A stretch of DNA of 64,000 nucleotides from Roridomyces roridus (Eukaryota; Basidiomycota; Agaricomycetes; Agaricales; Mycenaceae): assembly GCA_029378245.1 (NCBI GenBank), contig JARKIF010000075.1:1-64000 (forward strand), in the 5' to 3' direction. The notes under the pieces were generated by a model, which worked only from the letters and a program-made list of their open reading frames with translations, searched no databases and had not been told where the DNA came from. The translations under genes and the position numbers were made by a program. Below are positions 37,901 to 48,131 of the stretch, in pieces; position 1 is the first letter of the stretch; every line of letters begins with the position of its first letter.

Positions 37901-38496
37901 TGATGTCCCGCGTTTGGACATGCTCCCTTCGCCGCTGCCCAACGGCATGCTGGTGCGATACGGATTGTCGTACACCGAAGGCTCGCCAAAGGAATCCGGG
38001 GCTGGGGAAGAGGTCGACATCGCCAAGCGAGATGGTCCTGGCTGATCAGGCGGATTCATGGCGAAATATACGTGGTTACGGCCCACAGAGTGAGAGTCTG
38101 CGCCGTGTTCTGATCCAGAAGTCGTCGTCGCGCTGGTAGGGCTCGGTATCTGTGAATGGTGAATCCGGGGATACGCTGGTCGACTAGCAACACCGTCGTC
38201 GACGTATATTGACGTGGGATACTGGTGGTACTCGACCGACGCATAGAGCGGGTTCGTGTCGTCCTGATAACGGACTATCGAAGAGTTAGATGGAGTCGGG
38301 AGGGCAAAGGATACGAGGCTGCGATGGTAACAATAACAAACTTACATCGACTACTGTTGCCGTCTGCGTCAGGTGAGCCAAAAATTGGCGATTCCAGGTC
38401 AGAGTTGTCGCTGCTGTTGTGCGAGGCGGGGTGGCCGTGGTAGGCAATCGTGGCGGACTGGGGCAAGAAGAGGTCCCTGTTGCTGCGGCCGCCCAT
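34986..38496 (-). CDS. Zn2Cys6 fungal transcription factor
   Basis: The start is MGGRSNRDLFLPQSATIAYH, and the long disordered N-terminus is rich in Ser/Pro. A splice brings together IACRPC and RGRKIRCDSNRPSCNNC, completing the cluster CX2CX6CX6CX2CX6C, followed by the linker PKRRGPDKRPGTRQRTCKK, which contacts DNA between half-sites in this class. A Ser/Pro-rich stretch leads to the fungal regulatory domain: WNPEERLKIQPAFVLAGLAM, LMRSSESERGVNGRSRAAWL, then ECRRLCWSALSLATSYLIQC and NPANYAILFPGE. It ends in a region with QTECLRKQLTQACIVVNT and a TGA. It is a nuclear DNA-binding regulator of unknown target. Gene length and domain order are normal. Exons in 35000-37400 are many and short, and only their order is certain. 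Confidence 0.88.
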
Positions 38497-41111
38497 GGCG
38501 GGAGGAGTAAGGGAGGAATGTACAGACTTGCTCTTGGGCGTGTGTAAAGCGTGGAAGCCGCACAATGGCCACGCGAAGGTTTAAAGGGTCCGACGTCCGG
38601 TAAACATCAAAGAAGATCAAGGACACATCACGATATATCAGAATGGAAATTTTGGAAATGGACGGCAGATCTCCGCGTTCCTACGCGGAACTGAAGCTGG
38701 GAGAAAAGTGCCATAGAGTAGGACCGGTATGCCGCCTGCGAGGAGCCAATGCTTTTCCAGCCAGCCGGCCCACACACCTCGGTCAGGTGGTGGTGGCGTC
38801 GACTGGGACCCACCCCGCACTCGAGCACATCGTCCCCGGCTACGGTGCAGTCTAATATCCAATTTACTCCTCTGCCGCCCAGGGACGAAAAAGCCGAGGA
38901 CGCTCCGTACCGGGATCTTCCTCTGCCGCTTCTCTCATCCCGCAGCCACCATCAGAAATGAATGGGCAATGAGGGCGTCGTTATGGAATCCAAAACCGCA
39001 ACATATCGACACACGCACCAGAGAGAGGGTAAGGTTCGGCCATTGTTTTTCCAGAACCTTGACCGATTTCATTCCCGGATTCCCTGGCATTCTCAGTCCA
39101 TGGGATGCGAATAAAAACCGCAAGTGGATCACCCATCTTCCGGAAATATTATTTTCCCGTACACCCCAACTTCCCTGTCGCTGTCGCTCCCCGAACTTGC
39201 GCCTAATCTCCTCCGTTTGCAGCTCAGGGTAGCCGTGAGGCGCCTGGGAAAATCCGGTCATTCAAGGAGACTGGCTGTGGAGAATCTTGAGATCAAGCCA
39301 TTCTCCGCGTAACTTTCCGCTCATCTTCTTCTCCCTTCCCTGCGTAACCTCGAGGCGTGAACATCGCAATATCTCTGAGGTGACAGGTTGACAGTCCCTG
39401 AGCTGGACGTGCCGAGTCTCTGGCGGTGGACGAGATCGATTGCTTGCCGGCGCCCCCAGCCTCGCGTGCCCGCAGGCCAGCCAGCGTCCCGCACCCCGGG
39501 GAATCCTCCTGAAACACGTTCCCACCAGAAGCTGCGAGTCCTGAGCACGCGAGCATATGACATCCAGAACGCAAGCTCTAGATGTAGAAATTTCCCATCT
39601 GCGACCTTCATCGTGCCGCTCTATTGGCTGTTCTGATTTTGGCAGCTCCGCGTGGCTTTATAAACGAGTGAAAAGTTGCCCACCGTACCCTGTACGACCG
39701 GAGCAAGGGCCTCGACGTCCCAAAGAGTCGAGTCAGTCGCACGGAGTCCCGTCGTCCAAGGACCTGGGAATGAGTTCGGCTTGTGAGAAGAATCTGCCTG
39801 TATCGGCTTGAGCTCTTACTCAGCGATAGACCATGTATGATGTATTGACTTACTGGTCGAGAGGTACGCGCCATAGATGGATATCGGCCCTGACGTCGTT
39901 CTTTCCCTGGAACCCGCAGCTGGTGATTCGGACAATTTTGTGGAATCTAAATACCTCTCACCAGCACAGAAAAACGGCGCCTGCCACCGATACGACTCGA
40001 GGTCGTCTGCCGTGAGCCTCCTCCGTCCTCCGTTCATTAGACAAGTAGAATCGGAAATCCCAAAGCTACGCGGAGTGGGGAGGAGCCGCCCGAGAGTTAT
40101 TTTGGCAGCGTCGAGCAGACTCCAGCTCAATGGCACCTAATTGCCAATCCAGGCAATCGGCCAATTATGAGGGACGAACGCACAGAATTCTGGGCGGACA
40201 GCTCGTTCGAGTCATCCAAAGCTCCGATCTCATCCATGATCCAGTGCCGCGGGACAAGGTCTGATAGGTGGCACGCACATCTTGGCGCCGGTGTACTGCG
40301 GCGTGCATCCTCATGTTTTCGTCCGTGTGCCGCGCTACTTGTGTTGGGATAAGAAAGATACACCACGGAATGATCACTGCATAGTCAAGGACTGGGGCTT
40401 GAGCGTCGGTAGCTCGGCGACTCGCTGGGCGCTCGGTTTCTCCCAGAGAAGCTCAGTATTAGGAACTGAGTTGCTGTACGTGTCTAATCAATTCTGGGGT
40501 GAGAAAAGCAAAGTAGCACGGAGATGAAATGTACGACCTGAGACTCTTTACGAGACGCACTATAACTCTGACATTCAGAATGGAAACTTGCAAAATGACC
40601 GTCGTAATACGAACCTTAGTGGCCTTTACGTGGCGCTTCTGAAATGAGGGAGCTTCAGTTGCTATGTAGGAGATTTCGGTGAACACAGAGTCGGGCGATT
40701 CGGGCAGTAGAAAAGGAAGCTTGATCGAATAGACAAAGAAGGCGGACATGAGAAAAAGATCGGCTCCGTGAGGTACGAGCATTGACGAGAGTGGAGTCGA
40801 GACAATATGTAAGACATCCATCCGGGCAGGAGACATGGACAGTGCCGTCAAATTGTTGACCAGTGGTAGAGGAAGAGCCCGGAGCCGGAAAGCGGACGCT
40901 ACCAGAGCACTTTGAGATCCAAGGCCTAGCGTCGCTGCATCGGATGATGACGGTCAAGAGCAGAAAGCGGTCCCGAAAGTCCGACATCACGAGATCACGA
41001 CATCACTTGATCGACCGAATTCCGACTTCCGATAACTTATCAGATCAGCCGTACGCGCCGCAGTCCGCAGTGCCCTCCTTAGGCCAAGGAAGTTCCTTGT
41101 TTCAAACCACC
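38497..41111. other. Intergenic, 2.6 kb
   Basis: No supported gene. A minus-strand frame of 130 codons at 40459-40851 (MDVLHIVSTPLSSMLVPHGA..., with hydrophobic FLMSAFFVYSIKLPFLL) and one of 106 codons at 39816-40136 could be exons of an unrecognised gene, but no domain or joining splice sites convinced me. Confidence 0.4.
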
Positions 41112-41911
41112 ATGGCCGGCGTCGAAAACATCTACATCCGCCGTTTTCGTCCATCCGACCTGTCCCAAGTTCGAGCTCTTCTCCTCGAGGGCTTCGTTAC
41201 TAGCGGTGCGTCAACTTGATTTCACTGCTAATCGAGTGATAGGCAGCTGAGACGTCCACAGAGGGCAGCGTCACCGTCGTAGCTCAGCGCCGAGCACTAC
41301 TCAAACCGCCCTCCCTCCTGTCGTACCTCCTCGCTGGCTTCGGCGTCACCCTCCTCTCGCGTGGCCTCAACACATTGACAGCGTCCTCGGGGCATTATTC
41401 TGCGCGGCTGGATTCGCGCTCTTCCTGGCTGTCCGGGACGCACAAAATATGCGATCCTTCTGCGAGTCGGCGTTCGTCTCCGACTTTGGCGACATCGAGA
41501 AGCACTACAGCGAGCCCAGCGCGCTGTTCGTGGCCGCACTTCGAGGGGATAAAAATACTCTGCATATCGAGGAGGTGGTAGGCTACGTCGGGTTCGGTGC
41601 GTCTCTTGGTTTACTTTCCCGCGCAGTTCATTGCTGATATATCATAGAATATCAACATGGCCAAGAGAGCGCAACCGTCCGCCGGATGGTCGTCTCAGCC
41701 AAACACCGTCGCCCTTCTCCTCGTTGACGCAGTAACAACCTACTCGCGAACCCTGAACCCCGGTCTCAGATACATCGACCTCAAGACGAGCGAGTATCAG
41801 CCCGGTGCACAGCGGTTGTATAAAAGATTGGGATGGCAGGTCATAGGGACGGAGACGCATGGGAATTTATTGTTCAGCAGGACACTGACACATTTCCGCA
41901 GACCAGTGTGA
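41112..41911 (+). pseudogene. Decayed GNAT N-acetyltransferase with membrane pair
   Basis: It begins MAGVENIYIRRFRPSDLSQV, continues after one intron with EGSVTVVAQRRALLKPPSLL and a hydrophobic stretch, and ends PGLRYIDLKTSEYQPGAQRLYKRLGWQ. This order (start strand, two membrane helices, then GNAT core) belongs to a fungal acetyltransferase family. The frame changes between the two hydrophobic stretches (near 41375). It changes again after VRRMVVSAKHRR (near 41705), exactly where the acetyl-CoA loop Q/RxxGxG/A should be; that loop is missing and ALLLVDAVTTY resumes in another frame. A working enzyme is not expected. Confidence 0.7.
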
Positions 41912-41972
41912 ACAGCAAAACATCCATTCCATTACTTAAATAAATACATTAAAACCTCAAAATCCCAAATCT

Positions 41973-43051
41973 CTAGTAAGTAATCGTAATAACAGCGGCA
42001 GTCGACCCTCCGGTGTTGACCGTGGTCGAGATACCGTCGGCGGGGTCGCTGAGGGTGCTCCAGGTGATAGAGGGGAAGGTACCATCCGAGAGCTCGAGAT
42101 TGGTCTGCGAGAATACGGTGGAGCCGGCGGGGTACGTGCTCGGACCCGTCACGCCGTATGATTCCAAGGTGAGTGTAGCCCACTTGAGTTCCTCACCGCC
42201 GACGACGGTGAGAGCGGTGCCGCCAATGTTGGTGAATTGCGAGCTGCGTGAAGATGAGATAAAAGATAGGAGGGGACAATGAAAGACGCACTTGTAGTTG
42301 AAAGTGTTGCCTGCGCCTGTGCCGACGAGCTCGACGATACCGTTCAGAACCTGACCGACACCGACTTGGACAGGGGTGGTGAAGAAGGTGTTATCTCCTG
42401 GTAATTGAATGAAAGGTCAGTGTCCGTACAATCTCAATAAAAGGAAGATGGACTGACCATACAGGTACCAGGTGGCGACGGACCAGAACTGCCCTCCACC
42501 AGCGGCAGAGCCTCCGTACTACGATAGACACGTTAGAGGGAGTCATAGAATCGTCATAGACACGAACCTGAAGAACGGGCTGCATAATAGCATCGAAAGT
42601 CCCAGGTTCGATCGAGTTGAACAAGAAGATCGTCTGGCCGACCCAGGACGCAGGCACAGCCGGAACACTCCACGTCGTCTTGAACGACCCGATCGGCACG
42701 CCGTTGTTAAACCAGTTGGCGTCCGCAACCCTGTTGAAAATGGATTAGCCGTAGCGCCCGACGGTCATGGGTAACGCACCAGCCAGTTTCCTCAGGGGCC
42801 ACGGGCGTAGTCTTGGTAGGTTGCCGGGTAGCAGCGTGCTTGCTAACGACCTTGCCCGTCGAGTCAAAGACGTGGATTTCGGAGCCGACGTGCGCGAGAC
42901 TGCCACCAGTGGGGATGACAGTAATGTTGGAGGCGGCGCGGAAGCCACCTGGTGTGAGGACACGGTCAGTGGGGGCGCGCGCTGCAGGAACGGCAGCGGC
43001 AAAGGGGAGGAGGATGGCAGAGATGACGAGGGTGAATGTGGAAGCGCGCAT
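41973..43051 (-). CDS. Secreted protein of unknown function
   Basis: The signal peptide MRASTFTLVISAILLPFAAA is followed by the mature sequence VPAARAPTDRVLTPGGFRA. Several exons join: SLAHVGSEIHVFDSTGKVV, then GVPIGSFKTTWSVPAVPASW with TIFLFNSIEPGTFDAIMQPV, then SAAGGGQFWSVATWYLYG, NTFFTTPVQVGVGQVLNG, and the tail FPSITWSTLSDPADG...AAVITITY ending in TAG. Few cysteines and many Thr/Val/Gly suggest a beta-sandwich. Similar secreted proteins are common in Agaricomycetes, but I know of no assigned activity. A TATAAAG box lies 55 bp before the ATG. Confidence 0.82.
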
Positions 43052-43105
43052 TATGGAGAGAGGTACCGGAGAGATGCCTAAGGTTTTGGAGGGAGTCTCG
43101 CCATC

Positions 43106-43112
43106 CTTTATA
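43106..43112 (-). promoter_or_regulatory. TATA box of secreted-protein gene
   Basis: TATAAAG on the minus strand, 55 bp upstream of the ATG at 43051. Confidence 0.6.
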
Positions 43113-44233
43113 CGACGGTCCAACCCTAACGTGTTCTAAAACATTTGACGTAAATCAAGGAGGTCCATCTTCGCATGACCGGGGATACACATGACGGGAA
43201 AAGAGGCAGTTAGTCGAGCCATGCTCTCTCTTGTGTCCCGTGGCAGCCCATGCCATTGCGGTTACAATCTGTTGTGTCGTCATAAAAGCTAAAACGTAAA
43301 GAGGTGGGCTCGAGCCTCACACTCAGGAGGTCCAGTGGGGTATCAGTAGACGCCTGGGACGTGAGCCTCCTATTAGATTTCCTGCGTTGCGCTGAGGACG
43401 CCAAAAACAATATGTACGGATCAGGTTGGGATCAGCCGTTGCTCCTGCGGTCCCGTCCGTCTAACGCGGCTATCAACGGGTTGCTGCACAGATGCTGCAT
43501 AGATGTACCACGGTAAGACTCACCTCGTGAATGCACAAAACAAGCGGTTCCAGCCGTCCAGGCGATCCACTGCAACGAGTCTAATTCTTCGGAGCATCAC
43601 TGATGCCCCTGACGGAGCGCGCAAGTTCCGTGGTTTTCCGAGGCGAAAATGGCCCAATTGGGATGGAAATGGCGGAATGCAACGGACGGTGGTAGTATTA
43701 CGGTCTTGAAGATCTCGAGTCAATAAGTGTACTTGCAAGTATTTCTGAGCTCTTTAGGACTCAGGAGTTACTTGGAGGTAAGGTAATAGACAACGACTCA
43801 TACTATACATGCTTCTTTAACCCACCGCTGCCAGAACGAGAACGACGATCGACATTCGGCATTCGGCGGTCTTAACAGTAGCTCTCGCTTCATGCGGTAT
43901 AGGTTCCACGAAGTCAGCGCCCATATGGAAGACACGGGCCGGAGCCGCACAACACGGCTGGCAAACAACTAGGAACGGTAGTACCCATTCGACCTAGTTG
44001 AGCCGTCGTCAGGCCAGGCGCATCGCCGCCCATGCACATGGCCGTCCGTTCTGGAGATGACTATTACTTAGCGAATCGTTTCGTGGGACGGATCGGCACA
44101 CAATAATTAGTGGGTAGTCAAGCAATGTTACGCGTTTATCACGAATACCGAATGCATTCTGGGGTAGATTGTAGAAACGCTGCCCTTGCCAAATGGGTGC
44201 GTGCAACTCAGGATGTAAAAGAGTAAAACGAAT
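43113..44233. other. Intergenic between secreted-protein gene and tRNA
   Basis: Over 1.1 kb with only short frames on both strands; no repeat or RNA gene recognised. Confidence 0.5.
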
Positions 44234-44316
44234 GATTCGAGCCGGGCTCGAACCGACGACCGCCTGCGGTAACGTGATGTAAAGCAGAAGTGATAAACCA
44301 ACTACACCATCGAACC
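44234..44316 (-). tRNA. tRNA-Val (anticodon UAC) with a 9-nt intron
   Basis: The cloverleaf folds fully: acceptor GGTTCGA with TCGAATC (one G-U), D-arm TGGTGTAGTTGGTTTATCA, anticodon stem TCTGC with GCAGG, and T-arm GTCGG-TTCGAGC-CCGGC. The anticodon loop TTTACA gives TAC, and 9 extra bases (TCACGTTAC) sit one base after the anticodon, the usual intron site. It closely resembles fungal tRNA-Val. Confidence 0.92.
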
Positions 44317-44467
44317 ATGACTGCAGGTGAAGGGTACACACCTCCCTCCAACAGTGGCGTCATCCGAGGGTGGGACCTCCTCGGCTCGAGCCCAGCAATG
44401 AGCATCTCAGAAATTCCGCAAGGACCTCCGTCTTCTCCTCCAACTCTCCAGTGCCCAGATCGAACGT

Positions 44468-44770
44468 TTGCGTCTCCAGCCGCCCATGACCCCCGATCAA
44501 GTCTACCAACGGCTAACGAGACCAAAGACAACGCGCCGGCTGCAGACGCGAGCGAGGAGCAGAACGAGGACTCAGGAGCAGACCTCCGACGCGCAGACCT
44601 CCGACGCGCAGACCTCCGACGCGCAGACCTCCGACGCGCAGACCTCCGACGCGCAGACCTCCGACGCGCAGACCTCCGACGCGCAGACCTCCGACGCCAA
44701 CAACGCCGCAACTCAAGTGGCGAACCAGAGCCCAGACGACGCGCAGCCTAACAAGGACGTGCTAGCATAG
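44468..44770 (+). CDS. Small ORF with QTSDA repeats (doubtful)
   Basis: About 100 codons. Upstream frame sequence LQLSSAQIERLRLQPPMTPD looks coding, then comes a basic stretch (RARSRTRTQEQ), eight QTSDA units and NNAATQVANQSPDDAQPNK before a stop. The minisatellite is open in several frames on both strands, so the open frame alone proves little. A plus-strand alternative in another frame runs from 44290. The true start and any upstream exon are not resolved. Confidence 0.35.
   Translation: MRLQPPMTPDQVYQRLTRPKTTRRLQTRARSRTRTQEQTSDAQTSDAQTSDAQTSDAQTSDAQTSDAQTSDAQTSDANNAATQVANQSPDDAQPNKDVLA
44581..44700. repeat. 15-bp minisatellite, eight copies
   Basis: GACCTCCGACGCGCA is repeated eight times head to tail, seven perfect and the last altered at its end. 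A unit length divisible by three keeps every frame open. Confidence 0.95.
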
Positions 44771-45039
44771 AGAGTGTATATGTACTACAACGACGATCCA
44801 CGCAGACAGATTCTTATTCTAGTGCGGAGTGCCCAATGCGATGGTAAAGTCACGCGTTCGGATGCGAGGATGCATTGGTAAAGTCACGTGATTGTCATTT
44901 AATTCGTAATAGCGTATTGAGATACAGGTAGCGCACGCAAAGGAGAGCGGAAAGGAGTGTAAGCGATGCGAGGTAAAGCAACGGAAGGTGGCGCAGTAAA
45001 TGAGTGTGGGTCCATGAGGACGAGGAGGGGCCAGTGATG
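44771..45039. other. Spacer downstream of the minisatellite ORF
   Basis: No gene. It contains a short imperfect direct repeat of (A/T)TGGTAAAGTCACG(C/T)G near 44840 and 44875. Confidence 0.5.
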
Positions 45040-45450
45040 GCCCTAAGGCCTTAATTATAGACCCTCCGAATAATTAAGGCCTTAGGCCTTAGGTTAAGAC
45101 CTTAGGGCTTAGGCAGCCTCAGCCCTTAGATCCCAAAAAGGAAATAATTTCTCATCATACACAGACCAACTGGAACCATTCAAGCAACAGCTATGGAGCT
45201 CAAAACCAACTCAAAACGGGCAAGTGTGTCATCTGTGAGCTATAGACAATATCCCTATCAGGAGCAACAACTCACACTGGGATGAACAGGAGTGCCGGGT
45301 GTTTGCCGGATGCCGATCCATCAAAATTGATCCCATTGGTAAGCCTTAGGCCTTAGGTTGAAAACCAGGCTCCAAGCTAAGGCTTAGCCTCAGGGCTTAA
45401 TTAAGGCCTAAGGCCTTAGGACGAACCTCAGGCCTTAGGCCTTAGGCCCA
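45040..45450. repeat. CCTTAGG / AAGGCCTTAA-rich repeat cluster
   Basis: Dense short motifs GCCTTAGGCCTTAGG, TTAATTAAGGCC and their mirrors occur in two blocks (about 45043-45130 and 45340-45450) around an ordinary spacer. The two blocks are roughly inverted relative to each other, so this may be a palindromic miniature element. It has no coding potential. Confidence 0.6.
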
Positions 45451-45550
45451 ACACTGGGAGGGGCCGGCGGTGGACGGAAGAGAGGGGAGCACATTGGTTA
45501 TCGGGCCATAACTGCCGTCGTCAGATCGGACCTGGAACCGTTTCGTTTGA

Positions 45551-46241
45551 CTGTCCGGGGTGGACAAAAATGGGGTCCTTTTCTGTATGGTGGCATTTTT
45601 GTGCAATGAGAGCAGTCATATTCATAGATCTCCGTGAATCTACATGTTTTTCCCGCCATCACGGAAAAAATGACATTGTGATCAAAGATCTTCGAAGATC
45701 CTCGAAGACGACCCCTCTTTTTTATTTCTGATGCCTTTTATTTTTTGATGTCCTTCAAACAAAAAGAGGTCAGTGAATGAAAAAAAAAAGACTAGTGGGT
45801 GGAGATCTACATACTGATCTCTTTTTTTCCCCCCCACTTGCCGAGCCGGCTGCCGACTGCCTTTGATTTGCTGATAGATGACCCCGGCAGGCACACAGTC
45901 AGGTTGATGGGAACATTTAGAAGGCATCGGGCATCACATCGGCCTGATGAGAGCCCGGCCAACATTGGGATAGCCAAAAATAAAAAGGTCCTCCAAGAGA
46001 AAAAAAGAGACGGTCAAGATCTTTGAAGATCTATGTGTTTTTGCACAGCCACTCATTCTACACAGATTGATGTGTTTCTCTGATTTCTCCCTGGAAAAAA
46101 AAAGGTGGGTACATAAAAAAGCACCTCAGATTTGAGGATCTATGTGAAAAGCTGTAGATCTTCAAAGAAATACATCAATCTATGACATTGGGCGAAAAAA
46201 CAGGCCCTCAAAAAAACTAAATGATTTTTGTCCACCGCGGT
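45551..46241. repeat. Miniature inverted-repeat element ending at the recombinase stop codon
   Basis: TGTCCGGGGTGGACAAAAAT near 45553 is mirrored as ATTTTTGTCCACCGCGGTCA near 46222. Between them are paired motifs GATCTTCGAAGATC, AGATCTTTGAAGATCTATG and runs of A or T. The right end lies within ten bases of the TGA of the recombinase gene. No clear target duplication was found. Confidence 0.6.
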
Positions 46242-46244
46242 CAA

Positions 46245-48046
46245 TCATAGTTTCGCCTGGCATTGGGAAGCTGCTCCTATGCGCTGGAAATGGACGGCGA
46301 TGTCGGGAAATGATCTTTGACAACTGGAGCACTTGTATTTCAGAGGCTGAAAGCAACGATGAGGCTCGGAAGCTGGATCGATCTCGTCAGATGGCAGACC
46401 ACAGAAGAAGTGGATGAACAAACCTTGGCCTTTTCCGCACGGAACTCGACCAGCTCCTCGTCCATGAAAAGCTCCATCCGCTCCGCAGTGTTGAGCGAGA
46501 TTGGCGCGTTCTCATCTCGCGTCTTTGACATTCCGCGGATGGTCTACAGCCGTCAAAACCGAGTAGATGAAAAGAACAAAAGCACGAACCTTCATGATGT
46601 CCGTATTGACCTCGTTCTCCTCGTGGCGACCAGCCAGAACGGCACTGAGATCCACGGTCGACATCCTCGACTGGTACGCTTTCTGTATGTGTATTAGCAG
46701 ACGGGCAATTGACTGGTGGGACGACTTGCCGAAAAGATACCGGATTCTTCGGTGTGGCCCATAAGCAGCTCACGGTCACTTTGCGAGACCGATGCATTGA
46801 GATTGTTGGCGGAGCACCGGCGGAAGCAGTACCACGTCAGCATGTCTATGTCAAATGATCAATACAAGACCAGAAAAAAGTTGAAGCGACTTGCCTTCAA
46901 AGCCCAACCGCAACCCGACCTCCCGAAGGTTCCTCGTCGCCATCCCATAAGGCATCGCGAGCGTGTCGGAAGTGGTGTATCGGCCTTCTTCAAAGACAGT
47001 CTTCCGGAACACCAGCATCGTCTTGGCCGATTCCTTGATGGTCAGTTTGTGGGCGATGGTGCACGGCTCCTCTGGGAAAAAAATCTCGTCGGCCGTCTTG
47101 ATACCGACAAAGATGTCGTCCTTGAGCGCGGAAACGAGAGAATACATCATGGCATCGGTCTCGCGCTGGTCAGCCCGTTCGGCAAGAAGACAAAACATCT
47201 TAAACTTGGAGTCGTCGTAGCGAAACCCTTTGAGCAGCTGGGGCTTGAGCACGAGGGCGATACGCGGACGACGAGGAGCTGCTGGGTTCGGGAGAGCCCA
47301 AAATTCGTGGTCGCCCCACGTCAACGCCTCGTTGGACTTGCGATACGAGCTTGATTCGACCAGCGCGCCGATTCGCTCAGAGGATAGGCAACATATAAGA
47401 GTCGCGTAAATGGCGTCGATGCGAGAACGTTGGGTCTTGAAGACCTTCTTGTCGCGCAGTATGCCAAGGATGAGGATCGCCACGTCTACAACATCGGCAA
47501 TAGGTTTCTCGCGGGACTTGGTGGACAGTTTGGAGGTGTCATCAAACTCGCGCGAATGAAAAAAGGCGAGGATTTGCTGACGGTACTCCTTGGAGAGAAC
47601 GACGCCTGCATATTGGTTCCATACGGCAAAAAGGGTGAAGATGTAGCCTTGGATGGTTCCGAGTCCTTTGACGACAAATTTTTCGATACGGCCCTGTAAG
47701 GTGTAGCCGAGCCATCGAACGAACTCTTTGAAGGCTCCTGGAAGACGTGAGGTGAGAAAAATGGCGTGTGGGATGACGCACGCTGCGGTGGGAGTGCTGC
47801 TCCAGGCACGATCTCTATCGCCAACTTCATCTCTCCCTCCTGCGGTTCGTAAAACTTGTCCGAAAACAGTCCCCACAGCTTCTTTAGGCGGTTGTGGAAG
47901 TTGAGGGTTGGCTGAAGAATCTTCTTGTGATGGAAGATGCCTTCTAGAGACATGGTCATGAGAGCGCGCTTGGCCTCGTCCGCTTCGGCCAGGGCAATAC
48001 GCGCTGCCTCCTCGTCCGAGATGCGGGGTTTGGATTTGCGGGCCAT
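46245..48046 (-). CDS. DUF3435-type tyrosine recombinase-like protein
   Basis: Six exons (47782-48046, 46895-47737, 46730-46845, 46590-46682, 46424-46543, 46245-46346) join in frame to 512 residues. Introns 2 and 3 have GC donors (GCAAGT). The start is MARKSKPRISDEEAARIALA. The core matches the DUF3435 family, whose members have the fold of phage-type tyrosine recombinases: R210 in CLSSERIGALVESSSYRKSN, R378/R379 in MLTWYCFRRCSANNL, H400 in ELLMGHTEESG and Y411 in SKAYQSRMSTVDLSA. The C-terminal tail YKCSSCQRSFPDIAVHFQRI is zinc-finger-like. Relatives mobilise Starship elements in Pezizomycotina, while many other DUF3435 genes are orphans. No element ends were found, so mobility is unproven. 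All residues needed for strand transfer appear present, but none of this is tested. Confidence 0.85.
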
Positions 48047-48107
48047 TATAGATATATTAAGGTAGAGGAAGGAGTGTTTGGTTCGTGAAAGAGGAAGGAG
48101 AGGAAGG

Positions 48108-48131
48108 GAGGGAGGGAGGGAGGGAGGGAGG
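48108..48131. repeat. GGGA microsatellite upstream of recombinase
   Basis: Six to seven GGGA units on the plus strand, a CCCT tract in the 5' leader of the recombinase gene. Confidence 0.8.

Noticed and set aside
45040..45450. Internal telomere repeat
   Set aside because: The unit is CCTTAGG in both orientations, not a directional TTAGGG array.
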